Source: Dipteris shenzhenensis
Lineage: Eukaryota; Polypodiophyta; Polypodiopsida; Gleicheniales
NCBI GenBank assembly: GCA_047967505.1
Contig: CM106538.1
Length of the DNA stretch: 64,000 bases
Direction: 5' to 3' (one strand)
Below, in pieces: positions 23,424-33,195 of the stretch. Made by a program: the position numbers and the translations under genes. The notes under the pieces were generated by a model. It searched no databases, had not been told where the DNA came from, and saw nothing but the letters and a program-made list of their open reading frames with translations. Every line of letters starts with the position of its first letter. Within the stretch, counting starts at the first letter, position 1.

Positions 23424-24254
23424 ATGGCTACTTTATATAATCTTGAGAAGTTCAATGGAAAGGGGTTCCATACATGGCAAATGAAGGTAAAATTTGCATT
23501 AATGCGGGAGAACTTATGGGGACTTGTCAAACCTTCTCCTACCGCTTCTTCTACGGCCTCAAATGCTGGGGAATCTTCAGCTCCGACACGACTGGCAAGG
23601 GATCCAGCAAGAGAAGAAAAAGCATATGGTATAATTGCTTTAGCTTTGGGTGATGATTACATACATCATATATCTGACTTGGAGTCTCCATCGGAAGCAT
23701 GGCAGAAGCTAGATTTGATTTTTGGTGCAAGCTCTCATATTTCTAAACTATCACTTAAAATCTCTTTCTTTGAATTAAAGATGGCAAGTGATACTACTTT
23801 AGCTGCCCATGTCAACTATATACGGAGTCTTATGACTCAGTTAGCTTCTATCAACTCTCCTATCACCCCTGATGATGCTATGGCAGTACTACTTAAGAGT
23901 ATGCCTGAAAGCTTTGATCACATTGTAAGCACTTTGAAGAATCTTCCAAATCCAAACCTTGAAGGCATTATCTCAGCTCTCCAAGAAGAAGAAAGACACA
24001 TGGAGTTAAGGAAAGGCAATGACACTGCTTATGTTATGAAATTCCAGAAGGGCAAGTACTCTCCTTGCAATCACTGTGGAAAGACAAATCACCTTTCAAA
24101 GGACTGCTTCAAAGTTAATCCATGTAAGCACTGTGGCGAAAACAACCATAGTGAGAAGTTCTGCAGAGATAAAGCAAAGACAGAAAATGCAAATCTACTT
24201 ACAGTGAATTTGCCTCCACAAGATGAGGCATCCCATGAAGATTATGCATTTTAA
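23424..24254 (+). CDS. Intact copia-type GAG protein of element D
   Basis: This 276-residue protein would be the capsid-nucleocapsid of the element. It opens with MATLYNLEKFNGKGFHTWQM (DUF4219-like start), then a UBN2-type capsid region (ESPSEAWQKLDLIFG, MAVLLKSMPESFDHIVSTLK). It ends with two CCHC zinc knuckles (CNHCGKTNHLSKDC, then CKHCGENNHSEKFC) and a short acidic tail. I chose the ATG at 23424 because the gag of E starts at the equivalent MATF; an in-frame ATG at 23352 would add 24 residues. No stop or frameshift is present. The second knuckle is unusual, since most copia gags have one. It could package its own RNA and rely on other elements for RT and integrase. Confidence 0.9.
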   Translation: MATLYNLEKFNGKGFHTWQMKVKFALMRENLWGLVKPSPTASSTASNAGESSAPTRLARDPAREEKAYGIIALALGDDYIHHISDLESPSEAWQKLDLIFGASSHISKLSLKISFFELKMASDTTLAAHVNYIRSLMTQLASINSPITPDDAMAVLLKSMPESFDHIVSTLKNLPNPNLEGIISALQEEERHMELRKGNDTAYVMKFQKGKYSPCNHCGKTNHLSKDCFKVNPCKHCGENNHSEKFCRDKAKTENANLLTVNLPPQDEASHEDYAF

Positions 24255-24628
24255 ATCATCTCTATGTATGCTCCAGATCACTCTTTTTATGTCAAGGTAC
24301 TCAGCCTGGATAGTCCTCCAAAATGAATGAAAATAAATTATTGTGTGTTGTGTGTTTTGTAAACACCTCTGGTCACCTTATGATGTAGGCCATGTGTATG
24401 TTTGTTCCATGGTACCTCCTACAGACATTGTGTGCATGTACATGTAGGAGAGATAACCATTGGAAGGTCTGTTTGTATCCCTTTCTGTTTACCTTACACC
24501 CAAGGGAACCCTTGCTAGCATGAGAACCTAGCCATAGATTTATCCTTGACCACCATGAGATGGCATGAGAAACTATGAGACTAGATGTATCCTTGACATA
24601 GCCTGAGGCATCTCCTTGAGGGGGGGCT
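24255..24628 (+). other. Conserved 3' non-coding region and polypurine tract of D
   Basis: The segment between the gag stop and the 3' LTR is non-coding. Parts of it (CCTTGAC, GAGATGGCATGAGA, CATAGATTTATCCTTGAC) recur inverted in element E at about 53507-53620. Conservation between two diverged gag-only families suggests a cis function such as packaging or plus-strand priming. Confidence 0.65.
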
Positions 24629-24917
24629 TGTTGGGATATCTCAAGGTGTATGCCTCAGGCACACCTTATGTTTCTATGTGTGAGTGCTAGAGGCACAGTT
24701 AGGTGCCCACAAGCACAGTTAGGTGGTGGAAAAGCCACATAGGATGATTGAGTGAATCTAGGAGCAGATTGAGGAGATGATTGTGGAGCTTTGAGGTCAT
24801 CAGTGATGTCAGTGACCATGTATGAGGTGCCTACTTAAGGACCTCTTTCTTCTTCATTCTATAAGCAAGTATTCTGAATTTGTGTCAACTCTACTCTTTC
24901 CTTTCAGTGTTCCAACA
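24629..24917 (+). repeat. D 3' LTR (289 bp)
   Basis: It differs from the 5' LTR by a single T to C change near the 3' end. Confidence 0.96.
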
Positions 24918-25329
24918 GGATTGATCCAGCCATAATAACTGCATGGATTGATCCTATAGCAATCTTTTTGCATATAATTGATCTTTCCACAATGCTTGCA
25001 TGCTTTGTACTTGCCCTTTGATGAGAACTTCACTATAAGTGCTTGAGTTTGATCTTCTATCGTCCTTGAATTCTTCTTTCTCTCTGCTTCTTGTAAAGCA
25101 CTGATGATGCTCTTTACTGTTGGTTGAGGAAGATTCTTTAAAGTAGTCACAACATAGTCAAAATCCTGAGGCATGCTCTTCAAGAGCACAGCCATTGCAT
25201 CATCTTCAGTAACTAAAGAATTGACTGAGGCCGATTGTGGGATCATAAGACTCCTCATAGCATTGACATGAGCTACAACAGAGTCTCCATCCATCCTAAA
25301 TTCAAAAACTTAATCTTAAAAGTCAAAAG

Positions 25330-26008
25330 GCATCTAAAGGTGCGTCTACTCTGTGTATTTAGACGTGGCTATAGACGTGCTATTAGACGCGATTATAGAC
25401 GCGAATTTTAAACCTGCTTTTAGCACGCTCGCTTTGCTTTTCTTCACATTACTTATACTTCACATGGCTCGCTTCCTTCCTCATTAGCAGATCCATAGTT
25501 TCGATGCTTAAGAGGAAGGGTCCCATACTTACTTCCAAGCTTACACTTAAGAGGAGGGCACCCACACTTACTTCTAAGCTTAAAGGAGAGGAGGAAGAAC
25601 AAGGAGAAGAAGCAACTTTGAAAAAGAAGAAGAACCTTCCATACCTCTATCCAAGTAAGTCCTTTTGCAGTTGATCTTGTTTGGAAGTTTGCTCTCTTTA
25701 GATTTGTACTTTCTCGTATCCAAGAAGCACATGATCTGGGTATCAGTGTCACGTTTCTGTGTCGGGCGCAATGTCCTTTTCTACTTTTTAGAAATCTCAT
25801 CTGTCGGAGCACGTGTATAGGTGCATCTCAGAGCACGTTTAAAAGCACGTCTACAGGCGCGTCTAAACGTGCATCTAGCCTATTTGCAGACACTATTAGA
25901 TGCTCTGTTAGACACTCTATTAGACGCTCTGTTAGATGCTCTGTTAGACGCTCTATTAGACGTGTCTATAGACGCGTTAGTCAGACACGTCTATAGATGC
26001 GATCTGAC
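25330..26008. promoter_or_regulatory. Central TAGACGCG motif clusters of G1
   Basis: Two clusters (25330-25415 and 25805-26008) of motifs such as TATAGACGTG, TTAGACGCG and CGCGTCTA precede the TNPA-like gene. Inside the second, 25896-25967 is a tandem run of 12-bp units (TTAGAYGCTCTR). The same kind of motif lies at the element ends. Position just upstream of the gene suggests a promoter under control of its own product; this is inferred from En/Spm TNPA autoregulation. Confidence 0.6.
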
Positions 26009-26082
26009 AGTAAGCCTCTCTTCCGTTCCCCTTTCTTCTCAGCTCATCAGTAATAGATTTTTTTCCTTTTTTCCAGTTCAAC

Positions 26083-27547
26083 ATGTGGCCAGGAAGCGCT
26101 TCCAGCTCACCTGATCCCCGAGAATCTATTTGGAAGGACTTATATAACCTTTTAGGGTACCCTCCTACTCTTACGGAGTTATACGAGTATATGATGGGTA
26201 CTCCAAACACTCCCCAGGAGTCGGCACTATAGACTCCAAACCACCCCACACCACTTGAGATCACCCCAGCGGAGTTAGCATATCCGTCTTATGCCCCTTC
26301 TTATGCCCCTTCCCCCATACCGTCTTATGCCCCTTCCCCCATGCCGTCTTATGTCCCTTCTGCCATCCCATCTTGTGCCCCTTCCCCCATGCCGTCAGGA
26401 GGTCCTTTTGTCTCATAGAGCCGTCGATGTACTCATGTGCCATCGAGACTCGGTTCTCCAGCTACGAGTGGTCAACGTAGTCCCGTGCAGTCTCCAGCTA
26501 TGAGTGGCTAGGGTACAAGCTCAACACGACACGGTAGCAGGCGTAGTAGCAGGGAGAGCGGTGGGGGATACATGGCACAGTGCTTTGGGAGGGGTGGCAG
26601 TGGGGACGATGATGATTCAGATGATTTAGATGTGCCTCCAGGTGATGGTACGATTTATTATGACATCACTCACATAGGAGGCATCTTGATGGATGCGTGG
26701 GGGAAGGACATCATGGCCTTCATGCACTCTGTAATTGCTAACAATTACATAGATTGCTTTATCCACTACAAAGACCACCCAAAGAGGTTGGCTGATGAGA
26801 CCCTCGCTGCTGTTCGCTCTAGGTATCCTAACCCCCCCAATCGCCAGTTCACAGATAAATGGGCCAAGTCAAAGATTGTTACGATACTTGGCAATAAAAG
26901 ATCTTCGCTTAAGAGGCAGGCACTAGCAGAGCTTGCCAGGCTTGAGGTAGGTCAACCACCAAGGGGCCCGCCCCAAACTGCTAACAAGCGTGAGTGGAAG
27001 AAGGCAATGAAGTCAGCGAGGGAGGACCCCAATCTGCAGCACGTGGAGGCACGAAGGATTCAGATGGAGGCATATAAAAGCGTGCATTTTGGAGCAGAGG
27101 GTGTTGAATCATGGGAGGCCCAATTTGTAAGTATCGATCTCAAATTATATTGCTTATGTAGTTTATTAGAAGGTTGTTTCTTTGTACTAATCCCTTCGCA
27201 AAGTGTGTCGTCATGCAGCTTGAGATCGTGGGCAGATACCCTACTCCTGTGGAGACAACCTACCACCGCCACCATCGCAGAGGAGATACATGGAGGCACT
27301 TCTATGATGACGGGTTGATTACTGAGGAGCAGTATACCCAGGCTACTGGAGCGGCCCCCCAGGTATTTGAAAGTAATTAAATAATGCCAAATTTATAAGT
27401 AAAGATTTGATTGTTCATACATTGATATATGTTGTCCCTTGTTTACAGCCCCGTGCACAAGACGATGAGGAAGACGAGGAAGGAGGCACAGAAGGGAGCG
27501 CAGAAGGGAGTGTGGAAGGGAGCGAGGACATGGAGAACATAGATTAG
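26083..27547 (+). pseudogene. TNPA-like second gene of the CACTA element (G1)
   Basis: The frame starts MWPGSASSSPDPRESIWKDL at 26083 and stays in one frame to 27126. The introns are 27127-27218 (GTAAGT...GCAG) and 27363-27448 (GT...ACAG), both phase 0, and it ends at 27545-27547. Three TAG codons interrupt exon 1 (26230, 26416 and 26509). The protein has a Pro-Ser-rich N-terminal third, an acidic block, a conserved core (GDGTIYYDITHIGGIL, FTDKWAKSKIV, NKRSSLKRQALAELARLE) and, after intron 1, RRGDTWRHFYDDGLITEEQY. It ends in an acidic Glu-Gly-Ser tail. The core resembles the plant Ptta/En/Spm transposase family that accompanies tnp2. Its likely role is binding the terminal motifs. Similarity to that family is from memory. 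Confidence 0.75.
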
Positions 27548-27894
27548 TTGTAGAAGTAGTGCTAGCTACTCTTTTTTGTACTTAAAGCCACTGGCTTGGC
27601 TTCATGCCTCTTGTATATACACTCCTCTTATTTTCTGTACTTGAAGCCACATGACGTGGCTTAGATTCCTTATTTTTTGTACTTGAAGCCACATGATGTG
27701 GCTTAGCTTCGTGCTATATGTATATATAAGCACTTTTTGAGCTTTTAATTTTATTGCGTTTTGGAGTTGTAATGTTTTATTTGGAATTGTAATTAAAATG
27801 CGGTTGGCTGTAAGAATTCAATTACACAATGTGGATATGGGATTCTTGTAACTATATAGCATACACAACATACACAGCATTCTGCAAATTTTTT

Positions 27895-28167
27895 TTTAAA
27901 AAAAAAGTGCGTCTATCAGTGCGTTTATAAACGCATCTATTTACGCGTCTGTCTGTTCAACAAGCATTTATATTTGCATCTATAAATGCATTTACAAGCG
28001 CATCTATTTAAGTATCTAAGTGCGCGTCTATACGTGCGTGTGTCTAATATATAGATGTGCTGATAGACGCGGGTCTCTAGACACAAAAATAGACGCGCCC
28101 GTAAGTTTTTTATTTAGTTCAAAAAACGCGTCTGTGTGCATGTCTATGGGTGCTTTGTCTTGTTGTG
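27895..28167. repeat. Right terminal and subterminal repeats of G1
   Basis: Many TAGACGCG-like motifs in both orientations lead to the terminus GCTTTGTCTTGTTGTG. A run of A and T precedes them near 27890-27905. This matches G0 (inverted) and the right end of G2. Confidence 0.8.
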
Positions 28168-29336
28168 AGGTAATGTTGCTTTGAATTGTAGAGTATTAAA
28201 TACACCACCTCCAAGTTTGTTGTGTAGAGAGGTGAACCTTTTAGATGCAAACTTGTTCCTTTTCCTTCATTTGTATCCAAAGTAATTACAAATTTATGAC
28301 CCCCTCAACTTGTGACTAATTTTTGAAGGTCTTCTACATTGAATTTGAACATTCGGGGAGACCCTATTTTTCCAGTCAAATATCATAGAGCTACTCATGC
28401 TCTCGATTTTGAACTAAAAAAATTTGCCTACTAAGGTTCCCTTAGTTGTTCTTTCAGGACCTTCATGAAGGATGATATGAGAATGGTGGGCATGGATGAG
28501 ATATGGACTCTTCATATCAAAAGACACAAAGTCATGCATGAGCAAGTTGTTTTGGAGGTGATGCAGGACTTGAGGGGAATGGTGATGCAAATGAGATGCC
28601 TGGAGCTTGTGATGCTACTGATGTAAGTCTTGAAGCTCAAAAGTTTATTGAAGAAGAAGAATTCACATGATGCATTACATCTATTTAAATTTAAATTTCT
28701 AAAGTAATGTTTCTTCATGTGCAGGAATCGAGAATCCATTCATTTGGAATAAGAAGGCATGGAGAATTCACAGTATTGACCCAAGGCAACCTACGTGATC
28801 TATTCCAATGTGTTGTACATGAGATTATAAGAACTTACGAGTTGAATGTGAGATTTCAAACAGCATAGCGATCTTTCTAAGACTTAGTTGAGGATTCAAA
28901 GACCCCATTATTGGTGTATTAGAGTTGAAGAAGAAGAGAAATAGGCTATGAAGCCTCTTTGTAATACAATTTCAAATACAAACACCTATTTCTATTAATA
29001 TTCTTCTATCTTGAGCAAAAAAATTTCATGTATCTATGGCCAAATGGTGAATCTTTTGTTATGTCTATTTTAATTATTTGTTGTTTTTAATATTGCATCT
29101 TTTTTTATATCAGCTTGCACACAAAAGTTATATCACATTTTGATGTAACCTACAAGTCAATAAAATGTTGTTTGCCAAGTTTGGCCATTCCAATACCTAT
29201 GTAGAAGGGATTTGACCATGGCACCACATTGATAAGATGGAGTGTTTAAAAACAAAAATTTGAGATTTTCCTACATCACCTTGTAAACGATTAATGCATT
29301 TCATGATTTTCTACGAAGAAATATAGATTTTGAAGG
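28168..29336. other. Unassigned interval
   Basis: No long frame exists. A short coding-like stretch near 28735-28860 (RIHSFGIRRHGEFTVL) follows an AG acceptor-like site, with a second piece near 28460-28620. These could be exons of a decayed transposon gene, but I recognise nothing. The rest is AT-rich. Confidence 0.4.
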
Positions 29337-29655
29337 GGTAGATGAAGAAATTTGACAACTTTGGCCATTTCAATGTCAATTTTTGCAAATGTAGGAGGAA
29401 TTTGATGGCGATGGAGAAGGCAAAGCTGGTCGAGACATCATGGGGTGTCCAAAAATGCCAAAACCCACCATGGCGCGAATTTGGCCATTTGGACACCCTC
29501 CAAATGGCCAAATTCGCGCTGTGGTGGGTTTTGGCTTTTTTTAACAGCCCATGACATCTCGACCAATTTGTCTTTAGTGCCGTGGTCGAATTTCTTCAAC
29601 ATTTTCCAAAAATGGACATTGGAATGGCCCAAATGGTCAAATTCCTTCATCTACC
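29337..29655. repeat. Palindromic fold-back repeat 1
   Basis: Two arms of about 150 bp (29337-29490 and 29505-29655) are inverted copies, starting GGTAGATGAAG and ending CTTCATCTACC. The centre is GGCCATTTGGACACCCTCCAAATGGCC in structure. The arms share a module with repeat 2 (GACATCATGGGGTGTCCAAA). Weaker inverted similarity may extend outward to about 29290 and 29700. No protein is encoded. Confidence 0.85.
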
Positions 29656-30157
29656 TAATTGAAATCCATGTGTCTTTATAGATGCATCAACTTCAACATA
29701 GATAAACATGGAAAAGAAAATATTTACAAAGTAACTTAGCAAATGACGGTTGGTCAATATGACAACTTATGTGCCTTGTAGCACAGCTCTCATAAGACCC
29801 TTAGGCAATATATTCTCTATATAATTTCTTGCGCTTTGGAGGAACCTTGTAGGTTGACTATGTCAATGTAATTTTTAATTTAATCCAAAAGAATTTGATC
29901 TTCCACTACATCACCTTGTAAATTATCATTTTCTTTGTTTATCTTGCCTTCGAAGCAACCTTTTAGGTTGGTTGTCAATGAAATATTTGATTTCATATCA
30001 CTAAATCGCCTTGAAATAATTTGATGCATTACATGAGAAAATATATATTTTGAAGAGGAATCTAAAATTTTCATTTTCTATGTTTTCTTAGTCGTGGGGG
30101 TTGGCTATGTCCATGTATCTTTTATTTTAATTTTTAAGCTTGCTACTATATCACCTT
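29656..30157. other. AT-rich spacer between two fold-back repeats
   Basis: A stretch near 30025-30060 (GAGAAAATATATATTTTGAAG) resembles the left flank of repeat 1 at 29315-29335, so the two palindromes may lie in a larger duplicated unit. No gene is visible. Confidence 0.45.
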
Positions 30158-30625
30158 GTAAAGGTCCATTTTTGGCAAATGTAGGACGAATTTGAGCACG
30201 GTGCAGAAGGCAAAGTTGGTTAGGACATCATGGGGTGTCCAAAAATGGACAAACCTACCACGGTGCGAATTTGGCCATCTAGAGGGGTCTCCAGATGGCC
30301 AAATTCGTGCCGTGGCAGGTTTGTGCATTTTTTGACACCCCATGATGTGGTGTTCCAGATGGGTAAATTCATGCCGTGGCGGGTTTGTGCATTTTTGGAC
30401 ACCCCATGATATCCTGACCAACTTTCCAAAAATGCACAAACCTGCCACAGCGCGAATTTGGCCATCTCCACGGCACGAATTTGGCCATCTGGAGCACCAA
30501 ATTCACGCCGTGGTGGGTTAGTGTATTTTTGGACACCCCATGATGTCCTAACCAACTTTGCCTTCTGCGCCGTGGTCAAATTCTCCTACATTTGCCAAAA
30601 ATGGTCACCAAAATTACCAAACTTG
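30158..30625. repeat. Palindromic fold-back repeat 2, multi-module
   Basis: The outer arms (about 30160-30285 and 30480-30615) are inverted copies. Between them are further copies of the same 60-80-bp module in the opposite orientation (about 30282-30348 and 30356-30413). The module reads in part CATCATGGGGTGTCCAAAAA and ends GAATTTGGCCATCTGGA. The structure could form several alternative hairpins. Confidence 0.85.
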
Positions 30626-30926
30626 GTAGAGAGTATTATTTTGACTTAGAATATTCATAATATTTTCCTAAATCAATGCACCACTGTGGATAATCCAAAG
30701 TAAGAAATTACATTGAAACACTATGAAATTAACATTTTATCTCATATTCTCCTCTTTAGAGCACCTACTGAGGTTCAAGATGCTTCTTTTCTTGAAAAAG
30801 ACAATCATGGATCACATATTGATCCTGCAACGTCTGTACGATCACATGGTAACATGGGAGATCTCCACAAATGGTGCCATCAATAGTCACAGAGTTTATA
30901 GAGACTATGATAGGCCATGATAGAAG
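30626..30926. other. Unassigned interval
   Basis: No reading frame or repeat is recognisable in this AT-rich stretch. Confidence 0.45.
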
Positions 30927-31665
30927 TGTAAGAAAATAATACGTCTGTGCTCAATAGATAACAAGATCTCGTACGCAAGAGAGAAAAGTTGATAGTATGG
31001 AGAATCAAAAATTTGATTACTGTAAAACTGATACAATAGATGGTGCTGCCTCCCAACCGTGTGCTCTTGTGTGAGAAGCTTCGATGGCATGCTGGAAATA
31101 GTAGGAGAATAGTAGAGGACGGAGGCTGGATGCTAAGGAATCATGGTTGTTGTAGCCAATGATGAATATGGGCTTCACGGGCTTGCTCTTATATAGCCAC
31201 CAGTTGTAGTCGGTTAGACCCAATTGGGAGACTGACCCAGTCCACCCAAAATAGCTGACTGGAGGTCGGTCCCAAAATAGGCCACCGACCACACGTTAGA
31301 ACCGTGGCATAGAATAGAGCAACTAACCTATGGTCACCGTTTTGCCCAGAGCCATCCGGGATCATCTAGGGCTCCAAATGGGCCCCGCAACCCAAGAGTG
31401 GGCTCCCTCAGAAAATGCTCCATCTACCCTTAGTGTGGTCAGTCATGGGATGCCTTCCCACACTTGCATGTAGCCTAGTTAGCAGTGTGCCAACTCTATC
31501 TGAAGCCGTTCAGCCATCAGGCCACACATGGCTCCCATCTGGTGTCCAAACAAGGACCTACCAGATAATTGAGCTACTCAAATGCCTTCTCCTCATATGG
31601 GGGTCTTACAAGTAGAGTTAGCTGGTTCCCACGTAGTTACATGAGTGGAGCATTAATATCTAATA
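30927..31665 (-). repeat. Solo LTR of copia family B (B3)
   Basis: A full-length family B LTR (739 bp), inverted relative to B1 and B2, is flanked by a perfect 5-bp duplication AGAAG (30922-30926 and 31666-31670). No internal sequence is attached. This is the product expected when the two LTRs of an inserted element recombine. Confidence 0.94.
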
Positions 31666-32440
31666 AGAAGGTAGGTGATGTTTGAGGACGGATGAGAAGG
31701 ACCATGAATGATTACGAGGGAGGAGAAGTAAGCGGAGGACTAGGTGTGAGAATGAAGGCAAACGAATATGCATGAGTAGGAGGAGTAGAAGTCCCACGAG
31801 CAGGCGTGGGCATGGCAAGAGAAGCTTACATGAGTAGGAGGAAGGAGGAGTAGGCATGAGCATGAGGGAAGATGAGAATGGATGAGCATGAGGGAAGATG
31901 AGAATGGATGAGCAAGAAAAAGCAATAGGGAGGGGAGAGGAGGACGCATTTGGGAGGAGCGAGGAGGAGGAAAAAGCAGCAGGAGAAGGAGGAGGATGCA
32001 TATGGGAGGAGGGAGAAGGCGGCGTGTGGACAAAGGGAGGAGGAGGGGGGGAGGGAGGAGGGAGGCAGTGGGAGGGAGGAGGAGGAGGAGGAGGAGGAGG
32101 AGGAATGGGACATGTGGAAGAGGAGGAAGGAGGAGGGAGACAAGGAGGAGGATGGGGGGAGGAGGGAATTCAAATTCAGAATTCAAAATTAAAAAGTTTG
32201 ACTTTGGAGAATGGGGGAAGGAGGGAGAGAAAGGGAATCCGAATTCAAAATTCAAAATTTTGACTTTGGGAAAAGTGCCCCCTCCTTGGAGTAAGAGGTG
32301 TAAGAGGTGGCCCCCTCCTAGGTGTAAGAGGTGGGATCAACTGGGCTTAACCCACCTAGGTAGGGGGGTTAGGACTCCCTTTGACCCCACAAGAGGACTT
32401 GCATTAGGCCTAATCCATTTCTTAACCCATTCCTTATGAG
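31666..32440. repeat. Purine-rich GGA/GAA low-complexity tract
   Basis: About 400 bp (31860-32260) consist almost only of G and A on the plus strand, with runs such as GGAGGAGGAGGAGGAGGAGG. Flanking copies of AGGTGTAAGAGGTGG occur near 32290-32340. Long frames in this stretch are by-products of the composition. Confidence 0.8.
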
Positions 32441-32992
32441 GCCCTTTTGAGACCCCAATTCCCCCCTAATAGCATGCGAGATGACACCTTATGATAGAGG
32501 AAGCACATGATGTGAATGACAACACTAAGCAAAATGATTAAGATGTGACTGAAGAGGTAGATGACATTGATATTGATAATGAATATGTAGATGACCCCCG
32601 TGAGACTAAGGAGAGAGATGACACTGGTGAAAGTGAAGAGGAGGAGACCATTAACTGACAAGGGAGTCAAATGAGTCTAGTGATAATAGTGGATGCAGTG
32701 TGTGCCAAGGGTTCGAAAGGGTGGATGACACCAATGATAAAGGACTTCAAAACATTAAGGAGGCTAGACATCCAAGACGAGGAGTACATATTCGAACAAG
32801 TGCTAAAGACTATGAGCACGTATGGAGTGGATGGTGTGGATTTACTAAAGTTTTATATGTATGACTAAAGATCTTCCAAGGTGGAGGATTTACAAGGCTA
32901 ATTGAACAAGTTCAAAAGGGAAAGAAAATTCAATTGTAGCTTACACAAGAGGGGGGCTTTTCCATTATCATTTTTTAACAAGCTAAGAGTAG
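32441..32992 (+). other. Acidic coding-like remnant
   Basis: Around 32480-32655 one frame is strongly acidic (TEEVDDIDIDNEYVDDPRE) but contains a stop near 32540 and another near 32656. It continues as MSLVIIVDAVCAKGSKGWMT to 32868. The bias looks like a decayed protein tail, not random sequence. I do not recognise a family. Confidence 0.35.
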
Positions 32993-33178
32993 TGTGGTAT
33001 GCCAATGGCACGTGGCCAAGTCCACACATGCATATCTAACATGTGGTGCATGTAACTACATGTAACAAGTTGTAACTTCCTAACTGATAGGAGGAGTTAA
33101 TAAAAGAGCTGTTCTCAAGCTCCTCAAGCCAAGAGAAGGGGACACGTTTGCAGAAGTTAATTGTTGTAGCATTTCACA
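32993..33178 (+). repeat. H 5' LTR (186 bp)
   Basis: It starts TGTGGTATGCC and ends ATTTCACA. It has a TAATAAAAGAGCTG segment near 33098 as a possible TATA box. The sequence after it (TTGGTGGAGACGCC) is a possible primer-binding site of uncertain tRNA. Confidence 0.9.
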
Positions 33179-33195
33179 TATTGGTGGAGACGCCA

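Larger units (their letters stand above)
22279..24917 (+). mobile_element. Gag-only LTR element D (TR-GAG type), young
   Basis: A complete 2.64-kb element, with LTRs 22279-22567 and 24629-24917, flanked by the perfect target duplication GGATT (22274-22278 and 24918-24922). The LTRs differ at one base in 289 (TTTTAGTG against TTTCAGTG). It contains a PBS, one intact gag gene and a polypurine tract (GAGGGGGGGCT, just before 24629). There is no protease, integrase or RT. This matches the class called terminal-repeat retrotransposons with a GAG domain. It was inserted into gag fragment F. Confidence 0.95.
22240..25315 (-). pseudogene. Copia-type gag fragment F, split by element D
   Basis: The sequence at 22240-22278 and 24918-25315 is one minus-strand gag fragment interrupted by D; the GGATT target copies join exactly. 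It is close to the gag of E. It contains MDGDSVVAHVNAMRSLM, MAVLLKSMPQDFDYVVTTLK, the first zinc knuckle (CKHCGKINYMQKDC) and a damaged second knuckle (CSYYG for CTYCG). Only about 440 bp of gag remain, without LTRs. The upstream end is fused to CACTA G1 sequence near 25315. Confidence 0.85.
25316..28167 (+). mobile_element. CACTA-type element, right half (G1)
   Basis: This corresponds to the part of G2 from its central promoter region (about 49385) to its right terminus. It holds two central motif clusters, the TNPA-like gene and a right terminus ending GCTTTGTCTTGTTGTG at 28167. The left half with tnp2 is absent; at 25315 the sequence changes to gag fragment F. It is therefore non-autonomous. 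The TNPA-like gene is less damaged than that of G2. Confidence 0.85.

Noticed and set aside
31660-32439. Several frames of 80-171 codons rich in Ser-Leu-Pro or Gly-Glu
   Set aside because: They arise on both strands from the purine-rich tract and have no domain or biased codon use.
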